Part shown: positions 39,655-48,033 of the stretch, one piece after another
Layout: every line of letters begins with the position of its first letter
Position numbering within the stretch: position 1 is the first letter of the stretch
Program-made: the position numbers and the translations under genes
Source: Xenophilus arseniciresistens
Lineage (GTDB): Bacteria; Pseudomonadota; Gammaproteobacteria; Burkholderiales; Burkholderiaceae_C
Reading direction: 5' to 3'
Assembly (NCBI RefSeq): GCF_028023875.1
Contig: NZ_JAQIPB010000002.1
Coordinates: 558,001 to 622,000, forward strand
DNA: 64,000 bases
The notes under the pieces: generated by a model
Databases searched by the model: none
What the model was told of the DNA's origin: nothing
The model's input: only the letters and a program-made list of their open reading frames with translations

Positions 39655-41463
39655 ATGGCCGCAGAAGGCAGCGCAGGTGAACTGATCAAGGTCGTCACCC
39701 TGCTGGGGGCCGCCGTGGTGGCCGTGCCCCTGTTCAAGCGCATCGGGCTGGGCTCGGTGCTGGGCTATCTGGCCGCGGGCCTGGCCATCGGCCCCTTCGG
39801 CCTGGGGCTGTTCAGCGACCCGCAGACCATCCTGCACACCGCCGAGCTCGGGGTGGTGATGTTCCTGTTCATCATCGGCCTGGAGATGCGCCCTTCCCAC
39901 CTGTGGAGCCTGCGGCGCGACATCTTCGGCCTGGGCAGCCTGCAGGTGGTGGTCTGCGGACTGCTGCTCACGGGCGTGGGCATGGCCTTCGGCTTCCCGG
40001 CGCCCGTTTCCTTCGTCAGCGCCATGGGCTTCGTGCTCACCTCCACCGCCATCGTCATGCAGCTGCTGGGCGAGCGCGGCGACATCGCGGCGCCGCGCGG
40101 CCAGAAGATCGTGGCCGTGCTGCTGTTCGAAGACCTGCTCATCGTGCCGCTGCTGGCCATCGTGGCCTTCATGGCGCCGACCAGCGCAGGCGACGCCGCG
40201 ACGGCGGCCTCGCGCTGGACCAGCGTCGCCGTTGCCCTGGGGGCGCTGCTGGCCCTGGTGGCGGCGGGCCGCTGGCTGCTGAACCCGCTGTTCCGCATTC
40301 TGGCCAATGCCAAGGCGCGTGAAGTGATGACCGCCGCGGCGCTGCTGGTGGTGCTGGGCGCGGCCCTGCTGATGCAGCTGGGCGGGCTGTCGATGGCCAT
40401 GGGCGCCTTCCTGGCCGGCGTACTGCTGTCCGAATCCACCTTCAGGCACCAGCTCGAAGCCGACATCGAGCCCTTCCGCGGGCTGCTGCTGGGCCTGTTC
40501 TTTTTGGGCGTGGGCATGTCGCTGGACCTGGCCGTGGTGGGCCGCAACTGGCCGCTGATCGTGGCCGGCGTGCTGGCCATGATGCTCGTCAAGGCGCTGT
40601 GCATCTACGGCGTGGCGCGGCTGGCCCGCAGCAGCCATGCCGACGCACTGGACCGCGCGGTGCTCATGGCCCAGGGCGGCGAATTCGCGTTCGTGCTCTT
40701 TGCGGCTGCGCTGGCCGAAGGCGTGATCGACCCCACGGTCAATGCCAACATGACGGCCATCGTGGTGCTCTCGATGGCCCTGACGCCGCTGGTCGTGATC
40801 GCCCACAAGCGCATGTCCCCGCCCGAGCCCATTTCCCTGGAAGGCGTGCAGGAGGCCCATGGCCTGTGCGGCAAGGTGCTGGTGATCGGCTTCGGCCGCT
40901 TCGGCCAGGTGGCCAGCCAGGGCGTGCTGGCGCGTGGCGCCAGCATCTCGATCATCGACAACAGCACGCAGATGATCCGCGACGCCGACTCCTTCGGCTT
41001 CACCGTCTACTACGGCGACGGCACGCGGGCCGACGTGCTGCACGCGGCCGGTGCGGCGTCGGCGCGCGCGATCCTGGTGTGCATCGACGACAAGGCCGCC
41101 GCGACGCGCATCGCCGAAGTGGTGAAGGCCGAGTTCCCGCAGGCCCAACTGCTCGTGCGCGCATGGGACCGCGAGCACGCGCATGAGCTGCTCAAGGCCG
41201 GCGTGGACTTCCAGACCCGCGAGACTTTCGAATCGGCCATGCAGATGAGCCATCAGGCCGTGATGGCCGTGGGCGCGACCGAGACCGAAGCCGACGAGGT
41301 GATCGAGGCCGTGCGCCGCCGCGATGCCGAGCGCTTCGACCTGGAGAGCACGGGCGGCCTGTTCGCCGGCCGCTCGCTGATCCTGAGCAACCGCAACGCC
41401 GAGCAGGATCCGGAGTTCGCGCAGCCCGGGCAGGCCGCCCAGGCCCAAAGCCAGCCCAACTGA
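39655..41463 (+). CDS. CPA2 monovalent cation/proton antiporter with RCK/TrkA-N domain (Kef-type)
   Basis: The 602-residue protein has 12 or so transmembrane helices in the first 390 residues, then an NAD-binding RCK domain starting VLVIGFGRFGQVASQG near residue 410. This is the KefB/KefC family of potassium efflux systems, usually gated by glutathione adducts. Its position downstream of glyoxalase II fits the known protective link between methylglyoxal detoxification and Kef-driven acidification. A good AGGGAG ribosome site precedes the ATG. It is 66 bp after mltD. Confidence 0.9.
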   Translation: MAAEGSAGELIKVVTLLGAAVVAVPLFKRIGLGSVLGYLAAGLAIGPFGLGLFSDPQTILHTAELGVVMFLFIIGLEMRPSHLWSLRRDIFGLGSLQVVVCGLLLTGVGMAFGFPAPVSFVSAMGFVLTSTAIVMQLLGERGDIAAPRGQKIVAVLLFEDLLIVPLLAIVAFMAPTSAGDAATAASRWTSVAVALGALLALVAAGRWLLNPLFRILANAKAREVMTAAALLVVLGAALLMQLGGLSMAMGAFLAGVLLSESTFRHQLEADIEPFRGLLLGLFFLGVGMSLDLAVVGRNWPLIVAGVLAMMLVKALCIYGVARLARSSHADALDRAVLMAQGGEFAFVLFAAALAEGVIDPTVNANMTAIVVLSMALTPLVVIAHKRMSPPEPISLEGVQEAHGLCGKVLVIGFGRFGQVASQGVLARGASISIIDNSTQMIRDADSFGFTVYYGDGTRADVLHAAGAASARAILVCIDDKAAATRIAEVVKAEFPQAQLLVRAWDREHAHELLKAGVDFQTRETFESAMQMSHQAVMAVGATETEADEVIEAVRRRDAERFDLESTGGLFAGRSLILSNRNAEQDPEFAQPGQAAQAQSQPN

Positions 41464-41475
41464 AAAGCACGCGCG

Positions 41476-42309
41476 CTACAGCCGCTCGGCCTGGGCGCTT
41501 CGCGGCTGCCACTTCATCAACCGTCGTTCCGCGGCGCCCACCAGCGCGTCCAGCGTCAGCGCGAAGGCCGTGAGCACGGCAATGCCCGCGAAGACGGTGT
41601 TGACGTCGAAGGTGCCCTCGGCCTGCAGGATCAGGTAGCCCACGCCGCGGGCGGAGCCCAGGTACTCGCCCACCACGGCCCCCACGAAGGCCAGCCCCAC
41701 CGAGGTGTGCAGGCTGGAGAAGACCCAGCTCGTGGCACTGGGCAGGTACACCGTGCGCAGCAGCTGCCGTTGCGTGGCGCCGAGCATGCGCGCATTGGCC
41801 AGCAGCACGGGGCTGACTTCGCGCACGCCCTGGTAGACGTTGAAGAAGACGATGAAGAACACCAGCGTGACGGCCAGCGCCACCTTGCTCCAGATACCCA
41901 GGCCGAACCAGAGCGCGAAGATGGGCGCGAGGATCACGCGCGGCATGGCGTTGGCCGCCTTGATGTAGGGGTCGAGGATCAGGCTTGCCGTGGGCGCCAG
42001 CGCCAGCCAGAGGCCGCAGGCCAGGCCCAGCACGGTGCCGATGGCAAAGGCGAGCCCGGTTTCCAGCAGCGTGGTGCCCAGGTGGCGGTAGATGTCGGCG
42101 TTGCCGGGCAGCCCTTCGGGGAACAGCGCGCCGGGCGGCAGGCTCCAGGGCAGGAACCAGCTCCAGACGCGGCCCGCGACCTTGATCGGTTCTCCAAGGA
42201 AGAAGGCCACCTTGGTGTCGCGCGCGGCCACGTGCCAGAGCACCAGCAGCGCCAGCAACAGCAGCACCTGCCAGATGCGCGCATTGCCTGGATGGGGCCG
42301 CAGCTTCAT
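41476..42309 (-). CDS. ABC transporter permease, SsuC/TauC-like
   Basis: The 277-residue inner-membrane protein has about six helices and the permease coupling motif (EAA loop) in the ANARMLGATQRQLLRTVYLPSA region. It belongs to the family carrying nitrate, taurine, sulfonates, thiamine precursors and similar small substrates. It overlaps the ATPase gene by four bases (ATGA) and is the last gene of a three-gene importer. Substrate is undetermined. Confidence 0.93.
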   Translation of the reverse strand: MKLRPHPGNARIWQVLLLLALLVLWHVAARDTKVAFFLGEPIKVAGRVWSWFLPWSLPPGALFPEGLPGNADIYRHLGTTLLETGLAFAIGTVLGLACGLWLALAPTASLILDPYIKAANAMPRVILAPIFALWFGLGIWSKVALAVTLVFFIVFFNVYQGVREVSPVLLANARMLGATQRQLLRTVYLPSATSWVFSSLHTSVGLAFVGAVVGEYLGSARGVGYLILQAEGTFDVNTVFAGIAVLTAFALTLDALVGAAERRLMKWQPRSAQAERL

Positions 42310-43154
42310 GCCGCGCCCCGCTGCAGCTGCTGGGCATAGCCCTTGAGCACCTCGTCGCGCAGCACGGCCCAGATCTGCGCATGCAGCGCCATGAAGCGCG
42401 GCTGCGCGCGCACCTGTGCCACGTCGCGCGGGCGCGGCAGGTCGATCACGAATTCGCCCATCGGGCGCGTGCCCGGCCCGGCCGACAGCACCACCACGCG
42501 GTCGCTCATCGCGATGGCTTCGTCCAGGTCATGCGTGATGAAGAGCACCGCCTTGCGTCCGCCGCGTCCGGCGGGCAGGCCCTCCTGCCTCGGCCCGGCC
42601 CACAGCGCCAGCACTTCGTTCTCCATCAGCTGGCGGGTCTGCACGTCCAGCGCGCTGAAGGGCTCGTCCATCAGGATGATGTCGGGGTCCATCACCAGCG
42701 TCTGGGCCAGCGCCGTGCGCTTGCGCATGCCGCCCGAAAGCTGGTGCGGGTAGCGGTCGCCGAAGCCTGCCAGGCCCACGCGGGCCAGCCAGTGCCGCGC
42801 CTGTTCGCGTGCCTGCGCCTGTGGCAGAGCGCGGTACTGCAGCCCCAGCATCACGTTCTGCTCGGCCGTGCGCCAGGGCAGCAGCGCGTCGGCCTGGAAC
42901 ATGTAGCCCGCGCGCGTGTTGATACTTGACAGCACCTGCCCGAAAACCTCGACCTGCCCTTCGGAGGGCGCCAGCAGGCCTGCCGCCACATTCAACAGCG
43001 TGGACTTGCCACAGCCGGTGGGGCCCACCACCGACACGAACTCGCCGGCCGCAACCCGCAGGCTCGTGCGGTCCACCGCCGTGTAGGGCTCGCCGCCCAC
43101 GCGCGCACGGAAGGTGCAGCGGATGTTGCGCAGTTCCAGAGCTGGCGGAGACAT
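42306..43154 (-). CDS. ABC transporter ATP-binding protein, SsuB/TauB-like
   Basis: The 282-residue ATPase has Walker A GPTGCGKST at 44-52, the signature LSGGMRKR near 138-145 and Walker B IILMDEP near 158-164, with the switch histidine in FITHDLDEA. It energises the adjacent permease. A 20-residue Gly/Arg/Pro insert near 185-198 (PRQEGLPAGRGGRK) between Walker B and the switch is unusual and may be a flexible loop. It lies between the permease and the binding protein. Confidence 0.95.
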   Translation of the reverse strand: MSPPALELRNIRCTFRARVGGEPYTAVDRTSLRVAAGEFVSVVGPTGCGKSTLLNVAAGLLAPSEGQVEVFGQVLSSINTRAGYMFQADALLPWRTAEQNVMLGLQYRALPQAQAREQARHWLARVGLAGFGDRYPHQLSGGMRKRTALAQTLVMDPDIILMDEPFSALDVQTRQLMENEVLALWAGPRQEGLPAGRGGRKAVLFITHDLDEAIAMSDRVVVLSAGPGTRPMGEFVIDLPRPRDVAQVRAQPRFMALHAQIWAVLRDEVLKGYAQQLQRGAA

Positions 43155-43167
43155 CTCAGAGCCTGCC

Positions 43168-44214
43168 TCAGGCTTTGAAGCGGTCCTTGGCCCTGCGGGC
43201 GAAGTCGTTGGTGTAGAGCTTGTCGAGGTCGATGCGCTCGGGCTTGACCTGCGTGTCGAAGCTGGCGATGGCGTTCAAGGCGGTCTTCGGGCCTTCGGCC
43301 GGCACCAGGCCATCGGGCGAGATCGACTCGCGCACCTTGTCGAAGGACGCCAGGTACAGCGCCCTATCGCCCAGCAGATAGGCTTCGGGCACGGCCTTGA
43401 TGATGTCGCCCGGTCCGGCCGTCTGCAGCCATTTGAGCGCATGCACGATGGCATGGGCCAGCGCCTGGCAGGTGTTGGGGTTCTTCTGCACGAACTCGGC
43501 CGGCGCATAGAGGCAGGCCGCAGGCATCGGGCCGCCAAACACCTCCTGCGTGCCCTTGAGCGTGCGCGTGTCGCTGATGATCTTCACGTCGCCCTTTTGC
43601 TCGAGCATGGTCATCACGGGGTCGGTGTTGCTGATCGCATCGATCTGGCCCGAGCGCAGCGCCGTGAGCGCGCCGGCGGCCACGCCCACGCCCACGTAGC
43701 TCACGTCGGCAGCCTTGAGCCCGGCGCGCGAAAGCACGAGGTTGGCCACCATGTTGGTGGACGAGCCCGGAGCCGACACCCCGATCCTCTTTCCGCGCAG
43801 ATCGGCCACGCCCTGGTACTGGGGCAGGTTGCGCGTCGACACCCCCATGGCGATCTGCGGCGCGCGCCCCTGCAGCACGAAGGACTGGAAGAGCTGGCTC
43901 TTGGCCTGCAGGTTGATGGTGTGTTCAAAGGCGCCCGAGCACACATCGGCCGAGCCGCCCACCACCGCCTGGAGCGCCCGCGCGCCGCCCGCGAAATCGG
44001 CGATCTCCACGCTCAGGCCTTCGTCGCGGAAGTAGCCCAGCTGTTCCGCGATGGTCAGTGGAAGGTAGTAGAAGGCCGCTTTGCCGCCCACGGCGATGCT
44101 GAGCCTGGGCTTTTCGAGCTTGGGCTGGGCCCGCAGGGCCGGCACCGCCACCAGGGCCACGCCGGAGGCTGCGGCCAGAACGTGGAAGGAGCGGCGGGTG
44201 AGCGAAGCGGGCAT
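43168..44214 (-). CDS. ABC transporter substrate-binding protein, NMT1/SsuA-like, Tat-exported
   Basis: The 348-residue protein has a twin-arginine signal (SLTRRSFHVLAAASG) and then a periplasmic binding domain of the NMT1/THI5-like family (GFAFYYLPLTIAEQLGYFRDEGL-type core seen as AAFYYLPLTIAEQLGYF). It captures a small substrate for the adjacent ABC importer. The ATG at 44214 is preferred to a TTG at 44226. It is the first gene of the operon. The ligand is unknown; sulfonates, aromatic acids or pyrimidine precursors are possible. Confidence 0.9.
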   Translation of the reverse strand: MPASLTRRSFHVLAAASGVALVAVPALRAQPKLEKPRLSIAVGGKAAFYYLPLTIAEQLGYFRDEGLSVEIADFAGGARALQAVVGGSADVCSGAFEHTINLQAKSQLFQSFVLQGRAPQIAMGVSTRNLPQYQGVADLRGKRIGVSAPGSSTNMVANLVLSRAGLKAADVSYVGVGVAAGALTALRSGQIDAISNTDPVMTMLEQKGDVKIISDTRTLKGTQEVFGGPMPAACLYAPAEFVQKNPNTCQALAHAIVHALKWLQTAGPGDIIKAVPEAYLLGDRALYLASFDKVRESISPDGLVPAEGPKTALNAIASFDTQVKPERIDLDKLYTNDFARRAKDRFKA

Positions 44215-44308
44215 GGCAGCGTGCAAGAAGCAGAACTGCGACTGAGCTTAGGGGCCGCCCCGAAGCGCCTGAATCAGGAACATCCCCACGCGGGTTTTCA
44301 CCGCCCGC

Positions 44309-44710
44309 TCAACGCGCCACGGGCGCAACGAAGAAGATCGCGAGATTGACGGCAAGCGCCAGCACCCAGACCAGGCTGCGCGCAGTGCCCAGGCCGCGCA
44401 GGTACAGCGCGATGTAGACCACGCGCAGCAGCACATAGGCCAGCGCCAGCGCATCGACGCGCGCCATGTCGGCCCCCAGCTGCTGCGCCGCCAGCACGGC
44501 CGCGAAGAACAGTGGCAGCCCTTCGAAGCTGTTGGCCTGCGCAGCCAGGCCGCGCGCACGCCAGCCGCCCTGGCGCACGGCCCATTCGCGCGGCGCCAGG
44601 TTGTCCCTGGGCCGGAAGGCGCCGGCCTTGGCGATCCAGGCGGCCACGAAGGGCAGCACGGCGGCCGCGATGAGGCACCAGTGGGCCAGGCTCAGATGCG
44701 TAAAGCTCAT
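44309..44710 (-). CDS. MAPEG-family membrane protein
   Basis: The 133-residue protein has four predicted transmembrane helices and the MAPEG-type loop (RQGGWRARGLAAQANSFEGLPLF) between helices 1 and 2. Members include glutathione-linked membrane enzymes in eukaryotes. The bacterial relatives are mostly uncharacterised. It is 90 bp downstream of recR on the same strand and separated by a polypurine tract, so it may be a separate transcript. Confidence 0.85.
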   Translation of the reverse strand: MSFTHLSLAHWCLIAAAVLPFVAAWIAKAGAFRPRDNLAPREWAVRQGGWRARGLAAQANSFEGLPLFFAAVLAAQQLGADMARVDALALAYVLLRVVYIALYLRGLGTARSLVWVLALAVNLAIFFVAPVAR

Positions 44711-44733
44711 GATGCGGGTGTCCTTGGTGCTTC

Positions 44734-44756
44734 GAGGAGGAGGAGGAGGAAGAAGT
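44734..44756 (+). repeat. GGA-rich polypurine tract
   Basis: A 23-base purine run of GAG/GGA triplets lies in the leader of the MAPEG gene (it reads as a CTC-rich pyrimidine tract in the transcript). It is low-complexity and could vary in length. No function is evident. Confidence 0.6.
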
Positions 44757-44800
44757 GGTGGAGGCGGCGGTGGCGCGGAAAGCCGGCCCGCCAGGGCGAG

Positions 44801-45382
44801 TCAGCGCCGGTCCACCAGCGCATGGGCGATGGTGCCCAGGTCCACATATTCGAGTTCGCTGCCCGCGGGCACGCCACGCGCCAGCCTTGTGACCGTGAGG
44901 CCGCGCGCGCGCAGCACCTCGCCGATCACATGGGCCGTGGCCTCCCCCTCGGCCGTGAAGTTGGTGGCCAGGATCACTTCGCTGACCTGCCCATCCAGCG
45001 CCCGCGCCATGAGCTGGTGCATGCCGATCTCGCGCGGGCCGATGCCGTCCAGCGGGCTGAGCTTGCCCATCAGCACGAAGTAGTAGCCTCTGAAGGCACC
45101 CGTGCGTTCCAGCGCCGCCTGGTCGGCCGGCGTCTCGACCACGCACAGCTTGCCGGCATCGCGCCGCGGGTCTGCGCACAGGCTGCACAGCGGCGACTCG
45201 GTGAAGGTGTTGCAGCGTTCGCAATGGCGGATCTGCTGCGCCGCCGCCTGCAGGGCCCGCGCCAGCAGTTGCGCGCCCTCGCGGTCGTGCTGCAGCAGGT
45301 GAAAGGCCATGCGCGAAGCCGACTTGGCGCCCACGCCAGGCAGGCGGCGCAGGCTTTCCACGAGGGTGTCGAGCGATGACAT
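44801..45382 (-). CDS. recR: Recombination mediator RecR
   Basis: The 193-residue protein has a helix-hairpin-helix ([20 protein letters not shown]), a four-cysteine zinc finger (C54, C57, C66, C69) and a Toprim domain. With RecF/RecO it loads RecA onto gapped DNA. The dnaX-ybaB-recR order is conserved across many bacteria. A 54-bp inverted repeat lies in the 82-bp gap before it. Confidence 0.97.
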   Translation of the reverse strand: MSSLDTLVESLRRLPGVGAKSASRMAFHLLQHDREGAQLLARALQAAAQQIRHCERCNTFTESPLCSLCADPRRDAGKLCVVETPADQAALERTGAFRGYYFVLMGKLSPLDGIGPREIGMHQLMARALDGQVSEVILATNFTAEGEATAHVIGEVLRARGLTVTRLARGVPAGSELEYVDLGTIAHALVDRR

Positions 45383-45399
45383 CTAGGGGGTCAGGATTG

Positions 45400-45453
45400 G
45401 GCGTTGAGCGTTTGGCGTCCGGCGTTCTCGCCAAACGCCCGACGCTCAACGCC
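45400..45453. repeat. Nested inverted repeat between ybaB and recR
   Basis: Outer arms GGCGTTGAGCG (45400-45410) and CGCTCAACGCC (45443-45453) and inner arms TTTGGCG (45411-45417) and CGCCAAA (45429-45435) are perfect complements, with a 7-nt one-sided bulge. The words GGCGTT, GCGTTTGGCG and GCCAAACG recur several times. It can fold into a long hairpin in the dnaX-ybaB-recR mRNA. Confidence 0.7.
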
Positions 45454-45464
45454 AAACGTCTGCT

Positions 45465-45797
45465 TCAGAAGGGCAGCTTCATGCCCGCGGGCATGCCGGG
45501 CATGCCCGCCGTGATCTTGCCCATCTTCTGCTCGCTGGTTTCCTCGGCCTTGCGCACGGCGGCGTTGAAGGCAGCAGCCACCAGGTCTTCCAGCATGTCC
45601 TTGTCGTCGGCCAGCAGGCTGGGGTCGATGGTCACGCGCCTGACGTCGTGCTTGCAGGTCATCACGACCTTGACCAGGCCCGCGCCGGACTCGCCTTCGA
45701 CCTCGATGTTGGCCAGTTCTTCCTGCGCCTTCTTGAGGTTGTCCTGCATGGCCTGGGCCTGCTTCATGAGGCCGGCGAGTTGTCCTTTGTTGAACAT
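45465..45797 (-). CDS. ybaB: Nucleoid-associated protein YbaB/EbfC
   Basis: The 110-residue protein has the YbaB fold signature: an N-terminal helix ([34 protein letters not shown]), a central sheet and a methionine/glycine-rich end ([13 protein letters not shown]). It binds DNA as a dimer. The ATG at 45797 follows an AAAGGA site. It lies between dnaX and recR as in many proteobacteria. Confidence 0.95.
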   Translation of the reverse strand: MFNKGQLAGLMKQAQAMQDNLKKAQEELANIEVEGESGAGLVKVVMTCKHDVRRVTIDPSLLADDKDMLEDLVAAAFNAAVRKAEETSEQKMGKITAGMPGMPAGMKLPF

Positions 45798-45880
45798 GGT
45801 GCTTGTCCTTTGGAGAAAGAAATGGGTCGAAGAATGTCGTTTGAATGGATGCCGCGCCGGCCCGCCTCGATCGGGACGGA

Positions 45881-47785
45881 TCAGGCAGGCTTGAGGCTGC
45901 CGGGCACGATGCGCGCGCCCCATTGCTGCATCAGCAGCTGCACGTCGGGGTCGTTGCGGATGCTCTCCTCGGCCGCCAGCTGGCGCGCCTGCGCAGCCAG
46001 CCGGTTGCGACGCGCGGGGCTGTCGGTGACCGCGCCGATCTCGATGACCAGCCGCACCGAGCCATGCCCGGCGCCGGCCAGGGCATTCTGCAGCTTTTCT
46101 CGGCTGGCACCCTGGTTGAGCGATTCGCGCTCCACGCGCAGCACCCACTGGTCCACATCGCGGCCCACCAGTTGCGACTGCAGGGCCAGCTCGCGCGTGA
46201 GCGCCGAAACGGCTTCGGCCGCCACCAGGGCCGTCACGGTGCTGAACCAGAAGTCGCCCTCCTCGCTGGGCGCGATGGGCTCGAGCCGGCTTTCACTGCT
46301 GGGCTGGCCACGCGCGCCGGCCGGTGGCTGCACACGCAGCGGCAGCGAGGCGAGCGGCGGATCGGCTTCTTCACGCGGTGCGCGCATCGGCGCCGGCGCA
46401 AGGGCGCGGCGCGGCGCATCGACCACGGGCAGGTGCTGGCCGCGCGGCGGCATCGCCGAAGCGGGCGGCGCCGGCTCTTCAGGCCGAACGGCGGCAGCGG
46501 CTTCGGCCAAAGGCACCGGCGCCTCCGGTGCCGGCGCAGGCGCTTGTTGAACGGACTGCGCTGCTTCTGCCCTGGGCGGCGCAGCGCGCGGGGCGGGCTC
46601 AGGCGCCGGCGGTTGCGTGGGCGCCTGCGCTGTCAGCGGGCTTTTTTTTTCCCCGGCGGGCGCAACCGCATCGCTGGGCTTGAAGGCCAGCAAGCGCAGC
46701 AACACCATCGTCAAGGCCGCGTATTCGTCCGGGGCCAGGCCCAGCTCGGCGCGCCCATGCAGGCACAGGCTGTACAGAAGCTGCGTTTCGTCAGGCGCCA
46801 TGGCCGCAGCCAGGCGCGCCAGCTCGGCCGCATCGGGGTTGGCCTCGTCCTGGCGGGCGGCCTGCGCGCGCGCCGGCACGGCCTGCAGCACGGCCATGCC
46901 CTGCAGCACCGCGGTCATCTCTTCGAGCGTGGAAGCGGCCGACAGGCCGTCGCGCCGCAGCGCCTCGCTGGTCTCGACCACGGTCTGCCCGTCGCCACGC
47001 GCCAGCGCATCGATCAGCGCATGCACGTGGCCCCGATCGGCACTGCCCAGCATCTGGCGCACGCCGCCTTCGGCCAGCGAACCGTTGCCATAGGCGATGG
47101 CCTGGTCGGTCAGTGAAAGCGCATCACGCATGGAGCCGCGGGCGGCCCGCGCCAGCAGGCGCAGCGCGCCGGGCTCGGCGGGCACCTGCTCCGCGCCCAG
47201 CACGCGGGTCAGGTGCTCCAGCACGGTCTCGGGCGCCATAGGCCGCAGGTTGAACTGCAGGCAGCGCGAGAGCACCGTCACCGGCACCTTCTGCGGGTCG
47301 GTGGTCGCCAGCACGAACTTGAGGTACTCGGGCGGCTCCTCCAGCGTCTTGAGCATGGCGTTGAAAGCCGTGTTCGTGAGCATGTGCACTTCGTCGATCA
47401 TGAAGACCTTGAAGCGCCCCTGCACCGGCTTGTAGACGGCCTGCTCCAGCAGTCCCTGCACCTCGTCCACGCCGCGGTTGGAGGCGGCGTCCAGCTCGGT
47501 GTAGTCGACGAAGCGGCCGGCATCGATGTCGGCGCAGGCCTGGCACACGCCGCAGGGCGTGGCCGTGATGCCGCCCTGCCCATCGGTGCCCTGGCAGTTC
47601 AATGACTTGGCCAGGATGCGCGAGACCGTGGTCTTGCCCACGCCGCGCGTGCCCGTGAACAGGTAGGCGTGGTGCAGGCGCTGCTGCGTGAGCGCGTTCG
47701 ACAAAGCCTGCACGACATGCTCCTGGCCGACCATCTCGCTGAAGCTGCGCGGACGGTATTTGCGGGCCAGGACAAGGTAGGACAT
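45881..47785 (-). CDS. dnaX: DNA polymerase III tau/gamma subunit
   Basis: The 634-residue clamp-loader ATPase has Walker [10 protein letters not shown] (45-53), a zinc module (C64, C78, C81, C84), Walker B DEVH, and the ATPase sensor region. Domains I-III end near residue 370. A proline/alanine-rich linker follows, then the tau-specific C-terminus that contacts helicase and polymerase. At codons 379-381 lies a run of nine A. A one-base deletion stops after 383 residues and a one-base addition after about 395, giving gamma-like products. A stem-loop lies 14 nt downstream. Confidence 0.97.
   Translation of the reverse strand: MSYLVLARKYRPRSFSEMVGQEHVVQALSNALTQQRLHHAYLFTGTRGVGKTTVSRILAKSLNCQGTDGQGGITATPCGVCQACADIDAGRFVDYTELDAASNRGVDEVQGLLEQAVYKPVQGRFKVFMIDEVHMLTNTAFNAMLKTLEEPPEYLKFVLATTDPQKVPVTVLSRCLQFNLRPMAPETVLEHLTRVLGAEQVPAEPGALRLLARAARGSMRDALSLTDQAIAYGNGSLAEGGVRQMLGSADRGHVHALIDALARGDGQTVVETSEALRRDGLSAASTLEEMTAVLQGMAVLQAVPARAQAARQDEANPDAAELARLAAAMAPDETQLLYSLCLHGRAELGLAPDEYAALTMVLLRLLAFKPSDAVAPAGEKKSPLTAQAPTQPPAPEPAPRAAPPRAEAAQSVQQAPAPAPEAPVPLAEAAAAVRPEEPAPPASAMPPRGQHLPVVDAPRRALAPAPMRAPREEADPPLASLPLRVQPPAGARGQPSSESRLEPIAPSEEGDFWFSTVTALVAAEAVSALTRELALQSQLVGRDVDQWVLRVERESLNQGASREKLQNALAGAGHGSVRLVIEIGAVTDSPARRNRLAAQARQLAAEESIRNDPDVQLLMQQWGARIVPGSLKPA
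46600..46650 (-). other. Probable slippage/frameshift signal in dnaX
   Basis: Nine consecutive A on the coding strand (46650-46642) lie in a very GC-rich gene. Fourteen nucleotides later a perfect 8-bp stem (CAGGCGCC with GGCGCCTG) closes a 12-nt loop (46627-46600). Both alternative frames meet TGA soon after, within 3 and about 14 codons past the run. This matches the site where gamma is made in other bacteria, by -1 frameshifting in E. coli and by transcriptional slippage on A9 in Thermus. Confidence 0.7.
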
Positions 47786-47873
47786 CGCCCGGATTCTAAG
47801 AGGCGCCGGATGCGCGCCCTGCGGCCCGCCCGGGCACAGACCGCCCGCGGTGCAGGGGCTTGTGCGGCGCGAC

Positions 47874-47879
47874 TACAAT
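47874..47879 (+). promoter_or_regulatory. -10 element of the SRP RNA gene
   Basis: TACAAT lies seven bases before the predicted 5' end of the SRP RNA. The -35 region (TGCAGG, 17 bp upstream) is weak. Confidence 0.55.
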
Positions 47880-47884
47880 CGCGG

Positions 47885-47983
47885 CTGACGGGCCTCCCCG
47901 CATGGTGAAGTGGCCAACCGGGTCAGGTGGGGAACCAAGCAGCCCTAACTGCGTAGCCAGTGCCGGGGGTAAGGCTCGTCAAC
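47885..47983 (+). ncRNA. ffs: Bacterial small SRP RNA (4.5S RNA)
   Basis: The region contains the universally conserved SRP core GGTCAGG...GGAA...AAGCAGCC (about 47920-47944), the apical GGAA tetraloop that binds Ffh. The ends pair (TGACGGGCC at 47886-47894 with GGCTCGTCA at 47973-47981) to close the hairpin. The length of about 99 nt fits the small bacterial type. It targets membrane proteins to the translocon with Ffh. A UUCG terminator follows. Confidence 0.95.
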
Positions 47984-47999
47984 CTCTTCTCTTGCGTCC

Positions 48000-48020
48000 A
48001 AGCGCCTTCGGGCGCTTTTT
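48000..48020 (+). terminator. Terminator of the SRP RNA gene, UUCG loop
   Basis: AAGCGCC-TTCG-GGCGCTT forms a perfect 7-bp stem with a UUCG loop, followed by a T run. Confidence 0.92.
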
Positions 48021-48033
48021 CGTTGGCCGCGCG

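Noticed and set aside
38035-41448. An 1137-codon open frame opposite mltD and the Kef-type antiporter
   Set aside because: It spans two unrelated real genes on the other strand and has low-complexity His/Gln/Arg-rich composition. It is an antisense artefact.
47814-47890. Continuation of a plus-strand frame through the SRP RNA region
   Set aside because: The conserved SRP RNA core explains the sequence; the frame has no ribosome site or coding character.
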